Below are positions 1 to 52,073 of a DNA stretch of 64,000 nucleotides, piece by piece (the first letter of the stretch is position 1; each line of letters starts with the position of its first letter). The DNA is from Amoebidium appalachense (lineage: Eukaryota > Ichthyosporea): NCBI GenBank assembly GCA_963693365.1, contig CAVNZM010000006.1:8494001-8558000 (forward strand). The letters are read 5' to 3'. The position numbers and the translations under genes were made by a program. The notes beneath the pieces were generated by a model that did not search any database, was not told where the DNA came from, and saw only the letters and a program-made list of their open reading frames with translations.

Positions 1-995
<995 letters not shown>

Positions 996-2438
996 TCACA
1001 CAAATCCCCACATCTGGTTCTGGGGCTTATATCCGTTATCTGGCTTGCAATACCACGAACAAACGGGCGAATTCATGCGATTGTGCCACACATCCAGACA
1101 CAGCCTATTACCACTATTGATCAGACGATTTTTCACCCCAAATCTCCAATATCCCTGTGCCATTATCGATCTAGCGTTAATCGCACACGGAACAAGATCC
1201 AAAAACGCCGGTTTGGACGCGTCCCTATCCATCCTCGTACCAAGACATCTCCCATTCGTCGATTTCACGCCCTTGGTAACGGGATCGACACAGAAAGTTA
1301 GTACCTGCGGCTGATTGCAATCGTAATTTACAAGTTTTCCTAAAGGATTTAGGCCAATACACTGCATTGTCAGCACGTTTTGGAGTCGCATCGTTCTCCC
1401 ATGAGGGGCACACATCGGCATTACCGGAAGGGAATATTCGGACGCCTCAACTCCCTCGGTTTCGTTCATGGCATTTTGGACGTTTTCGAGTTCGAGCTCG
1501 ATATCTTCGAGGGAGGGGTCGTTGGGGTCGGGGATGTACGTGGGCCTTGGGTCGTCCAGTGGGGAGGCAGGCATTTCCCCCTCTTCCTCGTAATCTTCAT
1601 ACTCGTTAGTTTCCGATCCCTCCGTTGTTTCACTTCCCTCGCTTGTGCCTTCCTTCTCCCACGACGCGATGTTAAGTGTTCCGTTCGTTTTGTCGGCCGT
1701 GTCAGTGGTGGTGTCGGTAGAGTTTCCGGTGTTTTCGGGAAGGATTTCTAAGGCGTTTTCGAGTGTCTCTTGCGCTGTTGAGGTTCCGTCGTGTTCGTTT
1801 TCCGAATCGATCGCGTTTTCGGAAAGAATTCCTTGTGCACCGGTCGAGTTTTCGGGGGGTTCGTTATCGGATTCCGAAGAAAGGTCCAAGTTCCCGAAAT
1901 TTTCGCTCTCGTTTTCAGTTTCGGTGTTTTCCGGTGGAATGTGTGCGTCTTGGGTCACGGGCTCGTCTAAGTTTCCATCGGCTTCGCTGAAATTTGGACC
2001 AACATTGCTGGAGTTATCACCTGAACTCTGAGTGGAAACGGCAGTGTCTTGGCCTGGGGGGTTTACGTCCAAATTTCCATTCAACACCTCGGAATACTTT
2101 TCCTCTCCGGTATTTTCATTTCCGTTTTGCAGCTCTGCTTCGCTGTTTCCCGTTATTGGTCCCCCTGTTTCATCGATACTTTCCCCATCCTCTCCCTCAT
2201 CCGCGTAAGGATTGGGTATGATTGTGCCAGCGTGGCGAGCTTGGCGGATTCGGAGGTGGAGGGAAGGTGCCATGCGCGCGACTCTGCACGTGTCTGCAGA
2301 GACGCACGTGCCCTCGGAAATTGGGGAGGTGTAGTGGTCGACTAGGTTGAGAAAAACGAAAATAACGAGAAAGAAGAGGGTCAAATTTTGGGCTAGTAAC
2401 TTGCACGAACGGCCCGTGTATTCGAATGCAGACGTCAT
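996..2438 (-). CDS. Type II membrane protein with C-terminal ricin-B-type beta-trefoil lectin domain
   Basis: An intact 480-codon frame without introns. Residues about 17-34 (LTLFFLVIFVFLNLVDHY) form one hydrophobic segment after a short N-terminus containing R and K, typical of a signal-anchored Golgi or plasma-membrane type II protein. Residues about 85-330 are an acidic E/N/T/S-rich stalk with many N-x-S/T sites (for example NSSN, NFSE, NSTG, NGTL, NETE). Residues about 340-480 carry a Cys-rich carbohydrate-binding-like fold: repeated hydrophobic/Cys units such as MQCIGLNPLGKLVNYDC, a GRCLG turn, NRLCLDVW, and a terminal NQMWGF matching the QxW signature of ricin-B trefoils. There is no glycosyltransferase domain, so it is not a GalNAc transferase despite the similar lectin tail. 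The function is inferred as glycan binding; the ligand is unknown. The start is chosen because it directly precedes the anchor and lies about 190 nt downstream of a TATA-like box. Confidence 0.8.
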   Translation of the reverse strand: MTSAFEYTGRSCKLLAQNLTLFFLVIFVFLNLVDHYTSPISEGTCVSADTCRVARMAPSLHLRIRQARHAGTIIPNPYADEGEDGESIDETGGPITGNSEAELQNGNENTGEEKYSEVLNGNLDVNPPGQDTAVSTQSSGDNSSNVGPNFSEADGNLDEPVTQDAHIPPENTETENESENFGNLDLSSESDNEPPENSTGAQGILSENAIDSENEHDGTSTAQETLENALEILPENTGNSTDTTTDTADKTNGTLNIASWEKEGTSEGSETTEGSETNEYEDYEEEGEMPASPLDDPRPTYIPDPNDPSLEDIELELENVQNAMNETEGVEASEYSLPVMPMCAPHGRTMRLQNVLTMQCIGLNPLGKLVNYDCNQPQVLTFCVDPVTKGVKSTNGRCLGTRMDRDASKPAFLDLVPCAINARSIMAQGYWRFGVKNRLINSGNRLCLDVWHNRMNSPVCSWYCKPDNGYKPQNQMWGFV

Positions 2439-2974
2439 GGCGTACGTCTGCTTGTGTATGTGCGCGTGTGTGTGTGTGTGTGTGTGTGTTTGCGTGTGTG
2501 CGCTGCTTTCTTTTTGTGTCTCCTTCTCCCGCCCGATGAAATGAATACATGTGTGTGTTTGTGTGTGTGAATGGAACTGGCGGGAAAAGTAGAAGGCTTC
2601 AACTTTGCCCGCTTGGGCCGAGGCTTATATATCTATCGACCAGAATAGGAATGGTAGATGCAGGTGATGATCTCATTCCAATTTACCTGTGTTTAAAAAA
2701 ATAAACCGCCTTTGAAACATTATAAATAGTTTTGATTGGCTTTTTTATATTTTGAATTGAAAGTGATCTAGGCTGTAAGCTCTTGACTGTTTCAGGCTAT
2801 TTTTAGAATCTTTGTGATTGGCTTACCTAAGCCCATATTGGGCAGGTGAAGCACCTAATATGGTCGTTTCAAATCTTCCGCGTTCCATTACTAGCCAGTT
2901 CTCCCCCGCGGGTTGGTACATGCTACGCGTGCGCATGATGTGAACAGGCCAAAAAAAAAAAAAAAAAAAAAAAA

Positions 2975-3055
<81 letters not shown>

Positions 3056-3320
3056 TGAGAAAGAGAGAGAGAGAGAGAGGAACCGCAGGCGTACAACTGA
3101 CTACGCACACGCAACAAGACCATAATGCCTCAGACATGTTTCAGCAGGTACGATAGCGGCGGTACGCACGAGCCTGAAATGGTGCATGCACTTTGTACAC
3201 GCACCTACGTAGCTTCATTAGTTCGTTAAACCGCTACTAATGAAGTAGATCTGGATATCCGTAGATTAGCGAGAAAAGATATGTATACGCATACATACGT
3301 ACGTATGTTTTCTCGCCAAC

Positions 3321-3409
<89 letters not shown>

Positions 3410-3430
3410 GGAGGGAGAGGAGAGAGAGAC

Positions 3431-3479
<49 letters not shown>

Positions 3480-3577
3480 TAGAGAGAGTGTGTGTGTGTG
3501 TGTGTGCGTGTGGGTCATGTGTACACGCGCACGTGTGCGTGTGTGCGTGTGTATGTTTGTATGTATGTGTGTGCTTT

Positions 3578-3617
<40 letters not shown>

Positions 3618-3621
3618 TGTG

Positions 3622-3686
<65 letters not shown>

Positions 3687-4060
3687 TGCACGCTAACGAG
3701 GTCTGCACATGTACACTTCAGCAGTGGATTATCGATAGAGTACATACATGTAAATGCATAGCCAGCCTGAGCATATGCATAATAAAGTGCCCTTTAAGTT
3801 ACCAGTCCCCAGGGGGAGGGCCGAGAGTGGGGGGTTCAAGGGGTAGAGAGGTGGGAGTGGGGGGGGGGGGGGGGGGGGGAGAGCGGACAGTCGGAGATCA
3901 GTGATCGGTCTTGCATTTTCCCATAGGGGAGGTGATTTCAACCCCCCCCCCCCCCCCCCCCCTCCTCCCCCTCCCACCCTCCGGCCCGGGGTCCCCGACC
4001 TTGGCTACCATATGCACTCCAACCGACAGTCCCCCCCCGCCCCCCCCCACACACACACAC

Positions 4061-4113
<53 letters not shown>

Positions 4114-5052
4114 CACACACACGCACGCACACACATATTACGCACACGCACAGAGAGAGAGGGGCCGCACACACTCACACTCAGACACATTCTAGTGTGT
4201 GCATCTGCGTATAGTAGTACTCACAGACAGAGTGTTTTCTCTTATAATTTGAGCACTCACTGTTGGCTCTATCTCTCTCTTCCTCCTTCTCCGCTCCTCC
4301 CCTTCAACCCCCCCCCCCCCCCCCTCTCTCCCCGCGCCACCCGCCCCTCCCCCCCCCCCCCCCCCTCTCCCTTCCCCCCTCCCCCTCCCCCCAACCCTTC
4401 CCCAACCATCCCCATCCCCTCCAACATCGTTCTTCTGGCTCCTGGGTTGTGCTGTAAACCCACCTCCCTCCAGCCAATATTTGTGAACAACCAAAACACC
4501 AAACAGCTACCTTACAATGACCCGTCGCGATTTCAGTGCCACAACCGGGCGACAAGCCAAATGCGAAAGCCCATTGCAATTTCACATTCCCCGCCAATGC
4601 CATTGCAATTTCAGTGGGCGCGAAACATGCGTGCACGTGTACACGTACGGGAGGTACACTGGTAGTCTACACTCGTCTCTTGAGTAGTATAGACACATGC
4701 TTGGATTAGCCACTCGCGCCGAAGCCGGGTATAGGTAGCTCTAGATCTTGTTTTTCGAATGAGGCGTAAGAGAATAGATTGACACAAGGAGCCAAAGCCG
4801 GCGTTTCCACTCTATAATTACGTCTTGCTAACGAGGGCATTCCAGGGTCAAAGTGTCTAATTAGTTTCACTTTTACGTTAGTACTTGCCCAGCATTGGCA
4901 GCTGCATGAGCGTAAGCGTCGTACTTCTCTTTTACAATTATACCTGTCAAGTTAAAGACCCAGTTACTTGGGCAGCTGATGAAGCAACTCTAAACAACTC
5001 TATAAACAACTCTAAACAACTATCAAGTTAAAGGAACACGTAAACATCATTA
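2439..5052. other. Divergent intergenic region between the lectin gene and REXO4
   Basis: No coding region is recognised. It holds (GT)n/(CA)n at 2468-2500, a poly-A plus (GA)n block at 2950-3080, a 370-bp (GT)n/poly-G/(GA)n/(GT)n composite at 3324-3685, poly-G at 3858-3880, poly-C at 3943-3962, (GA)n at 4065-4112 and C-rich runs at 4310-4400. The last ~600 bp (4440-5052) is ordinary-complexity sequence and is the likely REXO4 promoter; a short CAACTCTAAA-type tandem repeat (about 4984-5020) lies just before the start codon. Confidence 0.6.
2625..2632 (-). promoter_or_regulatory. TATA-like box upstream of the lectin gene
   Basis: Read on the minus strand the sequence is gatATATATAAgcctcggccc, about 190 nt upstream of the lectin ATG. 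That would leave a 5' UTR of about 150 nt. The motif is simple, so the assignment is tentative. Confidence 0.35.
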
Positions 5053-16591
<11,539 letters not shown>

Positions 16592-17017
16592 AAGGATAGG
16601 TGATGCTTCTTCTTCTTTTTTTTTTTTTTTGAGGGGGGGGGGGGGGGATCTAAAAGTTATTTTTTTTTTTGGGGGGGGGGGGAGGGGGGGGGGGGGAGGT
16701 TAGGAGGGAGGGGAAGGGAGGGGGGATAAATCAATCCGTTGACACGTATATGCGGATACATCGGTACTGTGTGATAAAACACACGTGACACTAATAATTT
16801 TTAAACACGCAAAGAGCACAAACTAGAGGATGTAAGCATAAGCTGCTATAGATACCGTCCGTCAAGAACGACCCCCACCATTAAAAAGAACCGGCGGACA
16901 AGTCGGGTTTTCAAAGAACATGCGCTGCGCCCAGATTTGGGGTCACGGGTTGCTCTCTTGATACCTCCCCCCCCCCCTCTCCCCAACACACACGCACGCA
17001 CACACGCGCGTGCACAC

Positions 17018-17085
<68 letters not shown>

Positions 17086-17510
17086 ATGCACCACACAGAC
17101 AGACACACACACACGCACACAGACACACGCACAAGGGGGCATGCCAACTGAAAACATAACCGTGTGCTATCCAAAGATGTACCACGACGGCATTTGAACG
17201 ACATCTGTGTGCAATTACGGCGTAGATCGAGACATCATACAGGACTGAGAATAGATATATAGACAACGAGATAGCCGTTATGATCTTTTCACCAGATATC
17301 CAACGAGATATGCCGAAGGGGTTTACGCTGTTTACTCGAGGCAAAGAGAACCAGTCTCAGGTATGGGGGGGGGTTTTGCTCGGAATATCCCCTCAGCGGT
17401 ATATCATGATCACGTACATAGATGTCGGGTGGTGACTATATATCAGGGTTTACTTTCTCTACGAGACACCATAAAGACTACAAGGAGAAATCAATTAGTT
17501 GGGGTTCCCC

Positions 17511-17511
<1 letters not shown>
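16592..17511. other. 3' flank of REXO4 up to the retrotransposon
   Basis: No gene is seen. It contains T9-15/G12-16 runs at 16617-16730, a (CA)n block at 17019-17083 and otherwise unique sequence. Bases 17488-17511 (aaatcaattag, then ttggggttccccg) abut the retrotransposon tail and recur at 59568-59590 (see findings). Confidence 0.5.
16880..16885 (+). terminator. Possible polyadenylation signal of REXO4 (ATTAAA)
   Basis: ATTAAA lies 289 nt after the REXO4 stop, following T/G-rich homopolymers (16617-16732). It is the first canonical-like hexamer found in this orientation; support is positional only. Confidence 0.25.
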
Positions 17512-17550
<39 letters not shown>

Positions 17551-17582
17551 GGGCTCCCCTCGGGACACTCGGTATCAGCTGG

Positions 17583-17631
<49 letters not shown>

Positions 17632-19970
17632 TGTGTGTGTGTGCGCGTGCGCTATAATTTTGTAGTGATGTGTTTCTCAAGCCAATCAATACATCTAATA
17701 AACAGGTCGTAGTTACGCGTGTTTAGTATAAAATCAAGGATGTTGTAATTTACAGGTAGGCTATCTTTCTGGGTGTCTGTTGTGAATGTGACGTGTGTGT
17801 GTTGCGGTATTATGTGGTCTATCAAACTACATTTGGCGATACATGACCGGTTAAACTGGTGTGTGTGTGTGTTGTTTGGGCATGCAAATGATGCCACCTT
17901 ATACTTATTAGATCTCCACTGTATAGCACGTGTACAGTAAAAGCGTGGTAATTGATCAATAATACCATCAGCTAGAGAAAGACCAGTTCTACAGGAAGGT
18001 AATATGTATTTAGGTGTTATACACTTGCGAGTGCCATATTTGGCAATATGGTTGAGGCGGTCAGTATATATAAAACGAGACATAAGGCTTAGTTTTTCAA
18101 GGTGTATGCTTTCATCGGGTCTAGTGTCGTGTGGTATCTTTTTCCATTTGTTATATTGCGTGATTATCTTGTGATTGTGTACATGTTTAATAAGTAAGTG
18201 GCAGTCCAAAGTCACACACACACTATTGCGGGGTTTATTTGTATTTGTGCCCAGGGGAGAAGGGGAGAGAGAGGGGAGGAAAGAAGGGAGAGGTGAGGAG
18301 GGGACAGGTCGGATAGAGAAGAGAGGGTGGGAGGGCAAATACTTCTTTAAGCGGCTTATGTGCTTATTGAATTTCAGCGCGAGATAGGATACTCTAGCAG
18401 CTATTGGGACCAGACCATATATCGAGAGCGTTACAGGCCCAGGTTTACAACAGTTGTTATATAGAAAGGAGGCAACTTCTGCTTCAAGGAAATTTGCCAG
18501 GGGTTTAAGCGCTCTAGTTCTCTCTTTCTTGATCCAAGCGGCGAGAAGGGGTAAACCATATTCACATGCTGGGAAGACAAAAGTGCGAATAAATGTAAGT
18601 CTAATAGAAGGATGGAGGGGTGTGTCTTTAAAAATATTAGCCGAGAAGAAAGCTAACCGCTTACGAGCCAACTCTACCCTCTTTTCGACCATATGGGGAA
18701 ACATAACACCAACAGAATCAACCGGAACACCAAGATATTTGTATTCTGGAACTATAGGTACAGGTTTAGATGATAATGTAAATGTGTGTAAATTGTTAGC
18801 TATATCAGGTACAAGAACACCACATTTGTCTATGTTAAGGATCATAAGGTTTGCCTTGCACCACTCTGACACTACATCGAACAATCTTTGCAGGCGTCTA
18901 GGGGTACGGGCAAGGAGGGACAGATCATCAGCATAGAGAAGTGCAGGCGGAAAGTTATTAATAGGGTCATCGTTTTCGGCGTAAATCTTGACAGCCAAAT
19001 CATCTATAAATAGGTTAAACAAAAAGGGGCTAAGCAATGAACCCTGCAAGAGACCTCTAGTACGAGCAAAACCATATGAAAGATGCCCATTAACCACAGC
19101 TCTACCATAGGTTTGAGACAAGAGTGCTTCTAACAGAACACCAATGCAGTGTGGTACACCCCGTGCAGCAAGCTTTTCCCATAGGAGACCAGGGGAGACA
19201 GAATCGTAAGCAGTTTTCCAATCAATAAAGCCAACATATTGTGCACCAACTTGCATAGAATCGTGCAGTGCCATTATTTGAACATAACATGAATTGTTTT
19301 TACGAAAAGCGGATTGGCATGGGTGTATGTGAAGAATAGATTGAAACCTAGGGTGATGTGCAAATAACCTAAGTAAGCAAGCTTCAAAGAATCTACGAAC
19401 AACCTGGGTTAGTGTAATGGGGCGAAAGGATGATATGGGGCCCTCAGAGTCCTTCTTAACTATGGGGATCACTAAGGTATCTAACCAAGATGACGGGACA
19501 TGTCCACATTTAACACACCAAGAAAAGAGAGAGCTTAACATGATAGTAAGATCAGGTTTAATAGCACGATCACTTTCCTTTTGTGGGTAGGAGGGAACAA
19601 GGATTTTAAGAAACCCAGCAGGGAGTCCATCAGGTCCACAAGACTTACTAGAGCTATAACTAGATATCACAGACCATATGGCATCGGGACTGAAAAAGGG
19701 GAGGATCGATTCTATGGGGATAGATGGGTCTACAGGCCACACAATAGGTTTCTGAGCGGGGGTCCTATCTTTAAACAGTTCCGAGAAATACTTATCAGAG
19801 TCTATGAGGGGGTCTCCAGTGGTATCACCAATAATACGAGCAGGGGGGGCCAAATCGATTCATACTAGCAAGCCGGCGCAAGCTTTCCTTTTGAGACAGG
19901 GGTTCACCTAGTCTAGCGGGAGTGGCCTAGTCTAGCGGGAGTGGTGTGGGTAGGAGGGAACAAGGATTTT
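17512..19970 (-). mobile_element. 5'-truncated non-LTR (LINE) retrotransposon
   Basis: On the minus strand the element runs from a disrupted 5' end near 19865-19970 through a reverse-transcriptase frame (19853-17652), a (CA)n block (17584-17643) and about 35 bp of unique 3' UTR, to a 35-nt poly-A tail (T run 17512-17546 on the plus strand). The poly-A tail and absence of LTRs make it a non-LTR element. There is no endonuclease domain or ORF1, so it is a 5'-truncated copy. At the 5' side, 26 bp (tgtgggtaggaggg...) at 19945-19970 exactly repeats internal bases 19582-19607 and is followed by a T run, and a 19-bp tandem repeat sits at 19907-19944, so the 5' junction is rearranged. Confidence 0.85.
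17652..19853 (-). CDS. Reverse transcriptase domain of the LINE (partial polyprotein)
   Basis: The open frame is 733 codons without stop or frameshift. Visible RT blocks in order: SCGPDGLPAGFLK (about residues 71-83), ISSFRPITLTQVVRRFFE, the GFIDWKTAYDSVSPGLLW block, GLLQGSLLSPFLFNLFIDDL, the catalytic LLYADDLSLLAR with the two Asp, LNIDKCGVL, and the thumb motif YKYLGVPVDS. The C-terminal ~300 residues have no zinc knuckle or RNase H that I can recognise. The apparent Met is probably internal; the true N-terminus with the endonuclease is missing. The intact frame implies recent insertion. I do not assign a clade with confidence. Confidence 0.85.
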   Translation of the reverse strand: MAPPARIIGDTTGDPLIDSDKYFSELFKDRTPAQKPIVWPVDPSIPIESILPFFSPDAIWSVISSYSSSKSCGPDGLPAGFLKILVPSYPQKESDRAIKPDLTIMLSSLFSWCVKCGHVPSSWLDTLVIPIVKKDSEGPISSFRPITLTQVVRRFFEACLLRLFAHHPRFQSILHIHPCQSAFRKNNSCYVQIMALHDSMQVGAQYVGFIDWKTAYDSVSPGLLWEKLAARGVPHCIGVLLEALLSQTYGRAVVNGHLSYGFARTRGLLQGSLLSPFLFNLFIDDLAVKIYAENDDPINNFPPALLYADDLSLLARTPRRLQRLFDVVSEWCKANLMILNIDKCGVLVPDIANNLHTFTLSSKPVPIVPEYKYLGVPVDSVGVMFPHMVEKRVELARKRLAFFSANIFKDTPLHPSIRLTFIRTFVFPACEYGLPLLAAWIKKERTRALKPLANFLEAEVASFLYNNCCKPGPVTLSIYGLVPIAARVSYLALKFNKHISRLKKYLPSHPLFSIRPVPSSPLPSFLPSLSPSPLGTNTNKPRNSVCVTLDCHLLIKHVHNHKIITQYNKWKKIPHDTRPDESIHLEKLSLMSRFIYTDRLNHIAKYGTRKCITPKYILPSCRTGLSLADGIIDQLPRFYCTRAIQWRSNKYKVASFACPNNTHTHQFNRSCIAKCSLIDHIIPQHTHVTFTTDTQKDSLPVNYNILDFILNTRNYDLFIRCIDWLEKHITTKL

Positions 19971-21470
19971 TTTTTTTTTGAAAAACGTGGAGGCCAGAGT
20001 CAGACGCTTTACAGCTAATCCAACCTCCAACAACAGGACATACGTTTAGAGTTTCAGGTACTCTGGTTTGCACCAGGTACCGAAACGAAAATGCAAATGT
20101 TGGACTCCTGAAACTTCTTCATAAACTCAGCTATGCATACGATTTATACGAGGGTGAGCCATCATTCAATTTTTAGTTATACATTTATAAGAGTGAAGTG
20201 CATAGAAAACATCATAGTTTTTGATTTTCAGCAAATAATCTCAAGTGCATACTGGCATTGGGATAGCAACCGAACAGCGGTAACAGAAACTGGACCAGGC
20301 CGATCTGGACTACATATGATATCATCACGTGACGTGCACTACATCGGTCTATGTATATCAGCTGGTGCTTTCTGTCGAACCTATGTTAGTGCCACACAGA
20401 TACACCGTGTATGTGATTGATATACATGCATAGTTGGTATGCAATGTAAGGCCACCCAAGCAATATCGATCTTGGGCAAGGAGATACAATAATCTTACTA
20501 GCTGAGACGCCAAGTTTCCTAATATGGAAAGGAATGCTACCCGCTGCGTCTCGGGCCCAAAACTTTGTCCGCCATGGGACACCTATAATTATAAGAGAGC
20601 ATAAAAATACTTTATAACATCAACGGGATCCTGCGGGATATGATTTACTTGCCTTTTTTCAGGGTCCCACGGTGAGCCAAACTCGTTATAAATTCGCCAT
20701 ATAAGCATAGACACAACGAAGTAGGCACAGATATATAGCTTTACCGGATATTGCCGCTTTCCGGCCAGCTTTTTTATTCAACGAGATCTAGATACCAAAT
20801 TTACGAAAATCCAAACGTTAAATTAGACTTTGTAGAACACACACATAATGTTCAGCTATGGGGGTCAACAACCACCGAATTGTCAGCTATGTACGGTCAT
20901 ACTTTTTGATACTATAATTAATTATAAAGCATTGGTATTTTGGAGTAGCATGTAATTACATAATTTATTTATTTTCAGATGCGATCGCCACACATCGCGT
21001 CCGTAATCGCGTTTTGGCTCACCGTGCGATCTAGATTCCGCTATACACTGTGGTATTCATGCTGCAAAACCTGAAGACGGCGCAAGTTTTGAATTCAAGT
21101 TTTGTGTGTGTTGGCCGCTAAAAACACTGTACATGTTAGGGGTAAACGTGCATGTTCATTTAGGGTGTGTACATGTGCTTGCAACCACTTTGGAGTTATA
21201 TAGTCAGTAGCTACATGGCTTTGGGCTTTGGGTTTCTAACGTGTAGCTCTTTATTGCCATAACTTCGGAAACCACAAGACATCCAGAACTTCTGGAAAGA
21301 CTATGCAAGTGCGCTGGTGAAGGAAACTCTGTTTCTCCTTTGCATGTTTCTTTCGTCGTTTCCTCTCTTTTAATCTAATAGGCAAAGATTCAGTTCATTA
21401 GCAGCTGAAAGGTTGACACAATCAACGCAAACGAAAGCAAAGAAGGTTTTTGCCCAGCCACTACGCAACC
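19971..21470. other. Intergenic region and presumed PPP6R promoter
   Basis: About 1.5 kb of normal-complexity DNA, the longest low-repeat stretch in the window. No conserved frame is recognised on either strand. A plausible acceptor (ttttaatctaatag) at 21369-21382 suggests a 5'-UTR intron ending before the PPP6R start at 21471. No TATA box is assigned. Confidence 0.45.
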
Positions 21471-48935
<27,465 letters not shown>

Positions 48936-49631
48936 TCACAGTGCACTCACATACGACATTTTAACAGCATCGTCAAACCTCGGAGGAGGAGGGGAACCAT
49001 GCAGCCCAAGTGACCGCCAATCCTCGGTTTTTGGTTGGTTAAGAGGCCCCGGTGTCGACACACCAGAATCCCACGACATTCTCCTTGGACGTTTTCCCGC
49101 CAAAAGCAATCCCGGTAGAGCAGATGACGACATTGTAAACTGGGAATTGTCGTTCATGGAACATTCTGGTAGTTGCTGTAACGATGTCGCTTGCAGCGAG
49201 ACGGATGTTGTGGAATGTTGTGTTTTGTTTCCGGCGCGAAGAATTGATGATGGGACAAGGGTGCCGAGGGATGGGCGGCGTGGGCGGCGGGTCGTTGGTG
49301 GGAATTGGATAACGGGCATGGATCGGGTCTGGTGGGTGGGTGGGTGTTAGTGTATGGACACAACTGAACACACGAAGAAAATGGGCAGATGGAATGGGAT
49401 TTTCCTTTTTTTTTTTTTCCCTTAATGAAATAAGGAACAAAGGATAGTATTTTGCATTTTCTCTTGGAGTTTTGACATGATGTGATGGTTTTCTTGTTTG
49501 TGTTTTTGTTTGTTACAAAATTGTTAACATGACAAATCTATTTACTGCTGAGTATCATCATTACTGTCATTATTTTTTACTGTTGTTGCCATCGTTGTTT
49601 TTCTTACTATTATTATTTACGGGGGGAAGGT

Positions 49632-49669
<38 letters not shown>

Positions 49670-49691
49670 TGTGTGTGTGCGTGTGTGGCGA

Positions 49692-49722
<31 letters not shown>

Positions 49723-50212
49723 AGGCAACATTTAGGAGGTAAAACAGCTCACAGAATACATTAACAGCAGAAGCGGAAGCAGAAGGATAAGATGCCTACA
49801 GGATGCATTAAAAGATGTCCACCACCAAAGAGTCTAATAATATACTCGAGTACTCATTTCACTCTCTTTTCTCGTCAGCATGCTTCTCGCTCCATTCCTT
49901 GCTCCCGAGAAGGAGACGAGAAACATGGGGGACAGGGAGGAGGAGGAGGAGGGCACGGGGGGGGGAAGGAGGGGGACCGGGTGGGCAGGCGGTGTGTGTG
50001 TGTGTGTGTTGTGGGGGGGGGGGGGGGGGGGGGGGAGGATATGTTTGCATTAGAGGGTTGGAAATATGGAGGAGACACCAACGGGCACAATACAAAACGT
50101 CACTAGAAGGAAACCCCGAAATTAAAACATTAAAAAAAATGGAGCTGACGAAAAGATTATGCCGGCAGAAGACACTTGAACAGAGCCCATCAATCATCAG
50201 GAAGGGGAAGGG

Positions 50213-50263
<51 letters not shown>

Positions 50264-51881
50264 GAAGGGGGGGGGGAATGATGGGAATAGGGGATGGCGG
50301 ACGGGGGGAAAGGGGGGGGGGGAGGGGGGGGAGGCATGAATGTTGCTGGCACACGCCGTGCTCATACATAGTCACTTTTCATACCCACGCAAAAAAAGAA
50401 TTATTCTAGCAGAAACATACACCATATACACGATTTCTTTACAACACAAAGCATGAACAAGCATGCAACAAGTCTTAGGAAACCAGCTCACCTCTTGCAA
50501 CATCTCAACCTGGAACGCGGAAAACACAGAATCCACCGAGTCTCTCCTTAGCGCGGTGTAGCTCTGCACCGACATCCTTCTGTGCAATTCATACGAGGGG
50601 GGGTCTTCGATCATCGGGAAAACCGTACAGTCTCCCTCCGAAAATCGGCGTTCGAACTGCGATGATTGGGGGGTTCCAACCTGCAGAGCGTGCGTAGGGG
50701 TATTCGACGCAGGGTCCGTTTCGGTAATTGAATTTTCGAGCGAAAATGGAAGGACCAGTCTTACGTCTGAACATCCCGTAATCGAAACCGTGATCGCAAC
50801 GTGGTATCGTAACGTGACCAGAAGGCCCTTTGACGTTCTGGAAGAAGTGGCGGTGGGTGCAAGAACCAGTGCCGTTTCTCCGTTAGTTTTTACAAACTCC
50901 TGTTTTGCCGCTTTAAATTCGTCGTCCAGTTGCGGCAACAGCGAAAATGTTTTTTCAAACACCACCCCGGCGCCGATGTCGCTCTCCACCTTTCCCTTCG
51001 CCCATGCTTTTACGTCATGTTTGCTCGTGTCCAGAATGTATTGTTTGTCGACTATCAGCATCGTTTTATCCCACGCCTGTGCATGCTGAACGAGCTCTGC
51101 TCTCACTTTGTTTATCGATAGCGCGCGTGACGTGTTATGGATCACAACGTTCACTTCGACAGGCTCGAGAGTGTTGAAAACATCGCGAGATAGCGACGCC
51201 TCCACCCTAAGTTGGGGCGTTTGCGACAGGAAGAATTTGCGATCTGCTTGCGCTGTGGGGCGATGACCGGGAATTGGATAGTATAGTGACGCTTTACGAA
51301 GTCCACACCTCGCAAGTGTGTGTGCCCCCTTTTCACCGCTGCGCACCAGGCGTACATCCCATCGCACGGTGCACAGTTTGTGGTCGAAGGAGGCGGGTTC
51401 GTTGGCTGGCATATTAAAAGTCACAGAAATGTTTGTGGTGCCCTTGCGGATGAAAAAGTCGCGACCGACGGTTTTGACACTCCTGTGGTGAACAGGGGGC
51501 AAGGGGGGTGGGGGGGGGGGGGGGGGGGGGGGAAGGGGGGGGAGGAGGAGGGGGGGAGGGGGGCATGTTGCGTTAGTTTACCGTGCACTAGGACCTGAAA
51601 AATGATGTAACATGTGGAAATATCGAAGTGGCACTTCAATGTACATGGGATTAAAATCCACACACGCCGGACACAATAGTTTTTAAACTACCAATAGAGT
51701 TGGGAGAGAAACAAAAGGTGGTTATCGGAGCTTAGGCTGCAACAACATGTGCACTAACAAGTGCATACGTAGAGTTTGGTTAAAAGTAGAAGCATACACA
51801 CCCATGAACATACAAGCGTGCGCGGGCGCACACGCACACGCACACACACACACAAACACAAACACAAGCACAAACACACCT

Positions 51882-51913
<32 letters not shown>

Positions 51914-51973
51914 ACATGCATGCATGCGCGCACACCCGCACGCACACGCGCACACACGCACACACGCACACAT

Positions 51974-52009
<36 letters not shown>

Positions 52010-52034
52010 GCACAAGCACACACACACACGGGGT

Positions 52035-52073
<39 letters not shown>

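Noticed and set aside
18454-18936. 160-codon plus-strand frame opposite the reverse transcriptase
   Set aside because: Antisense shadow of the RT frame; no independent features.
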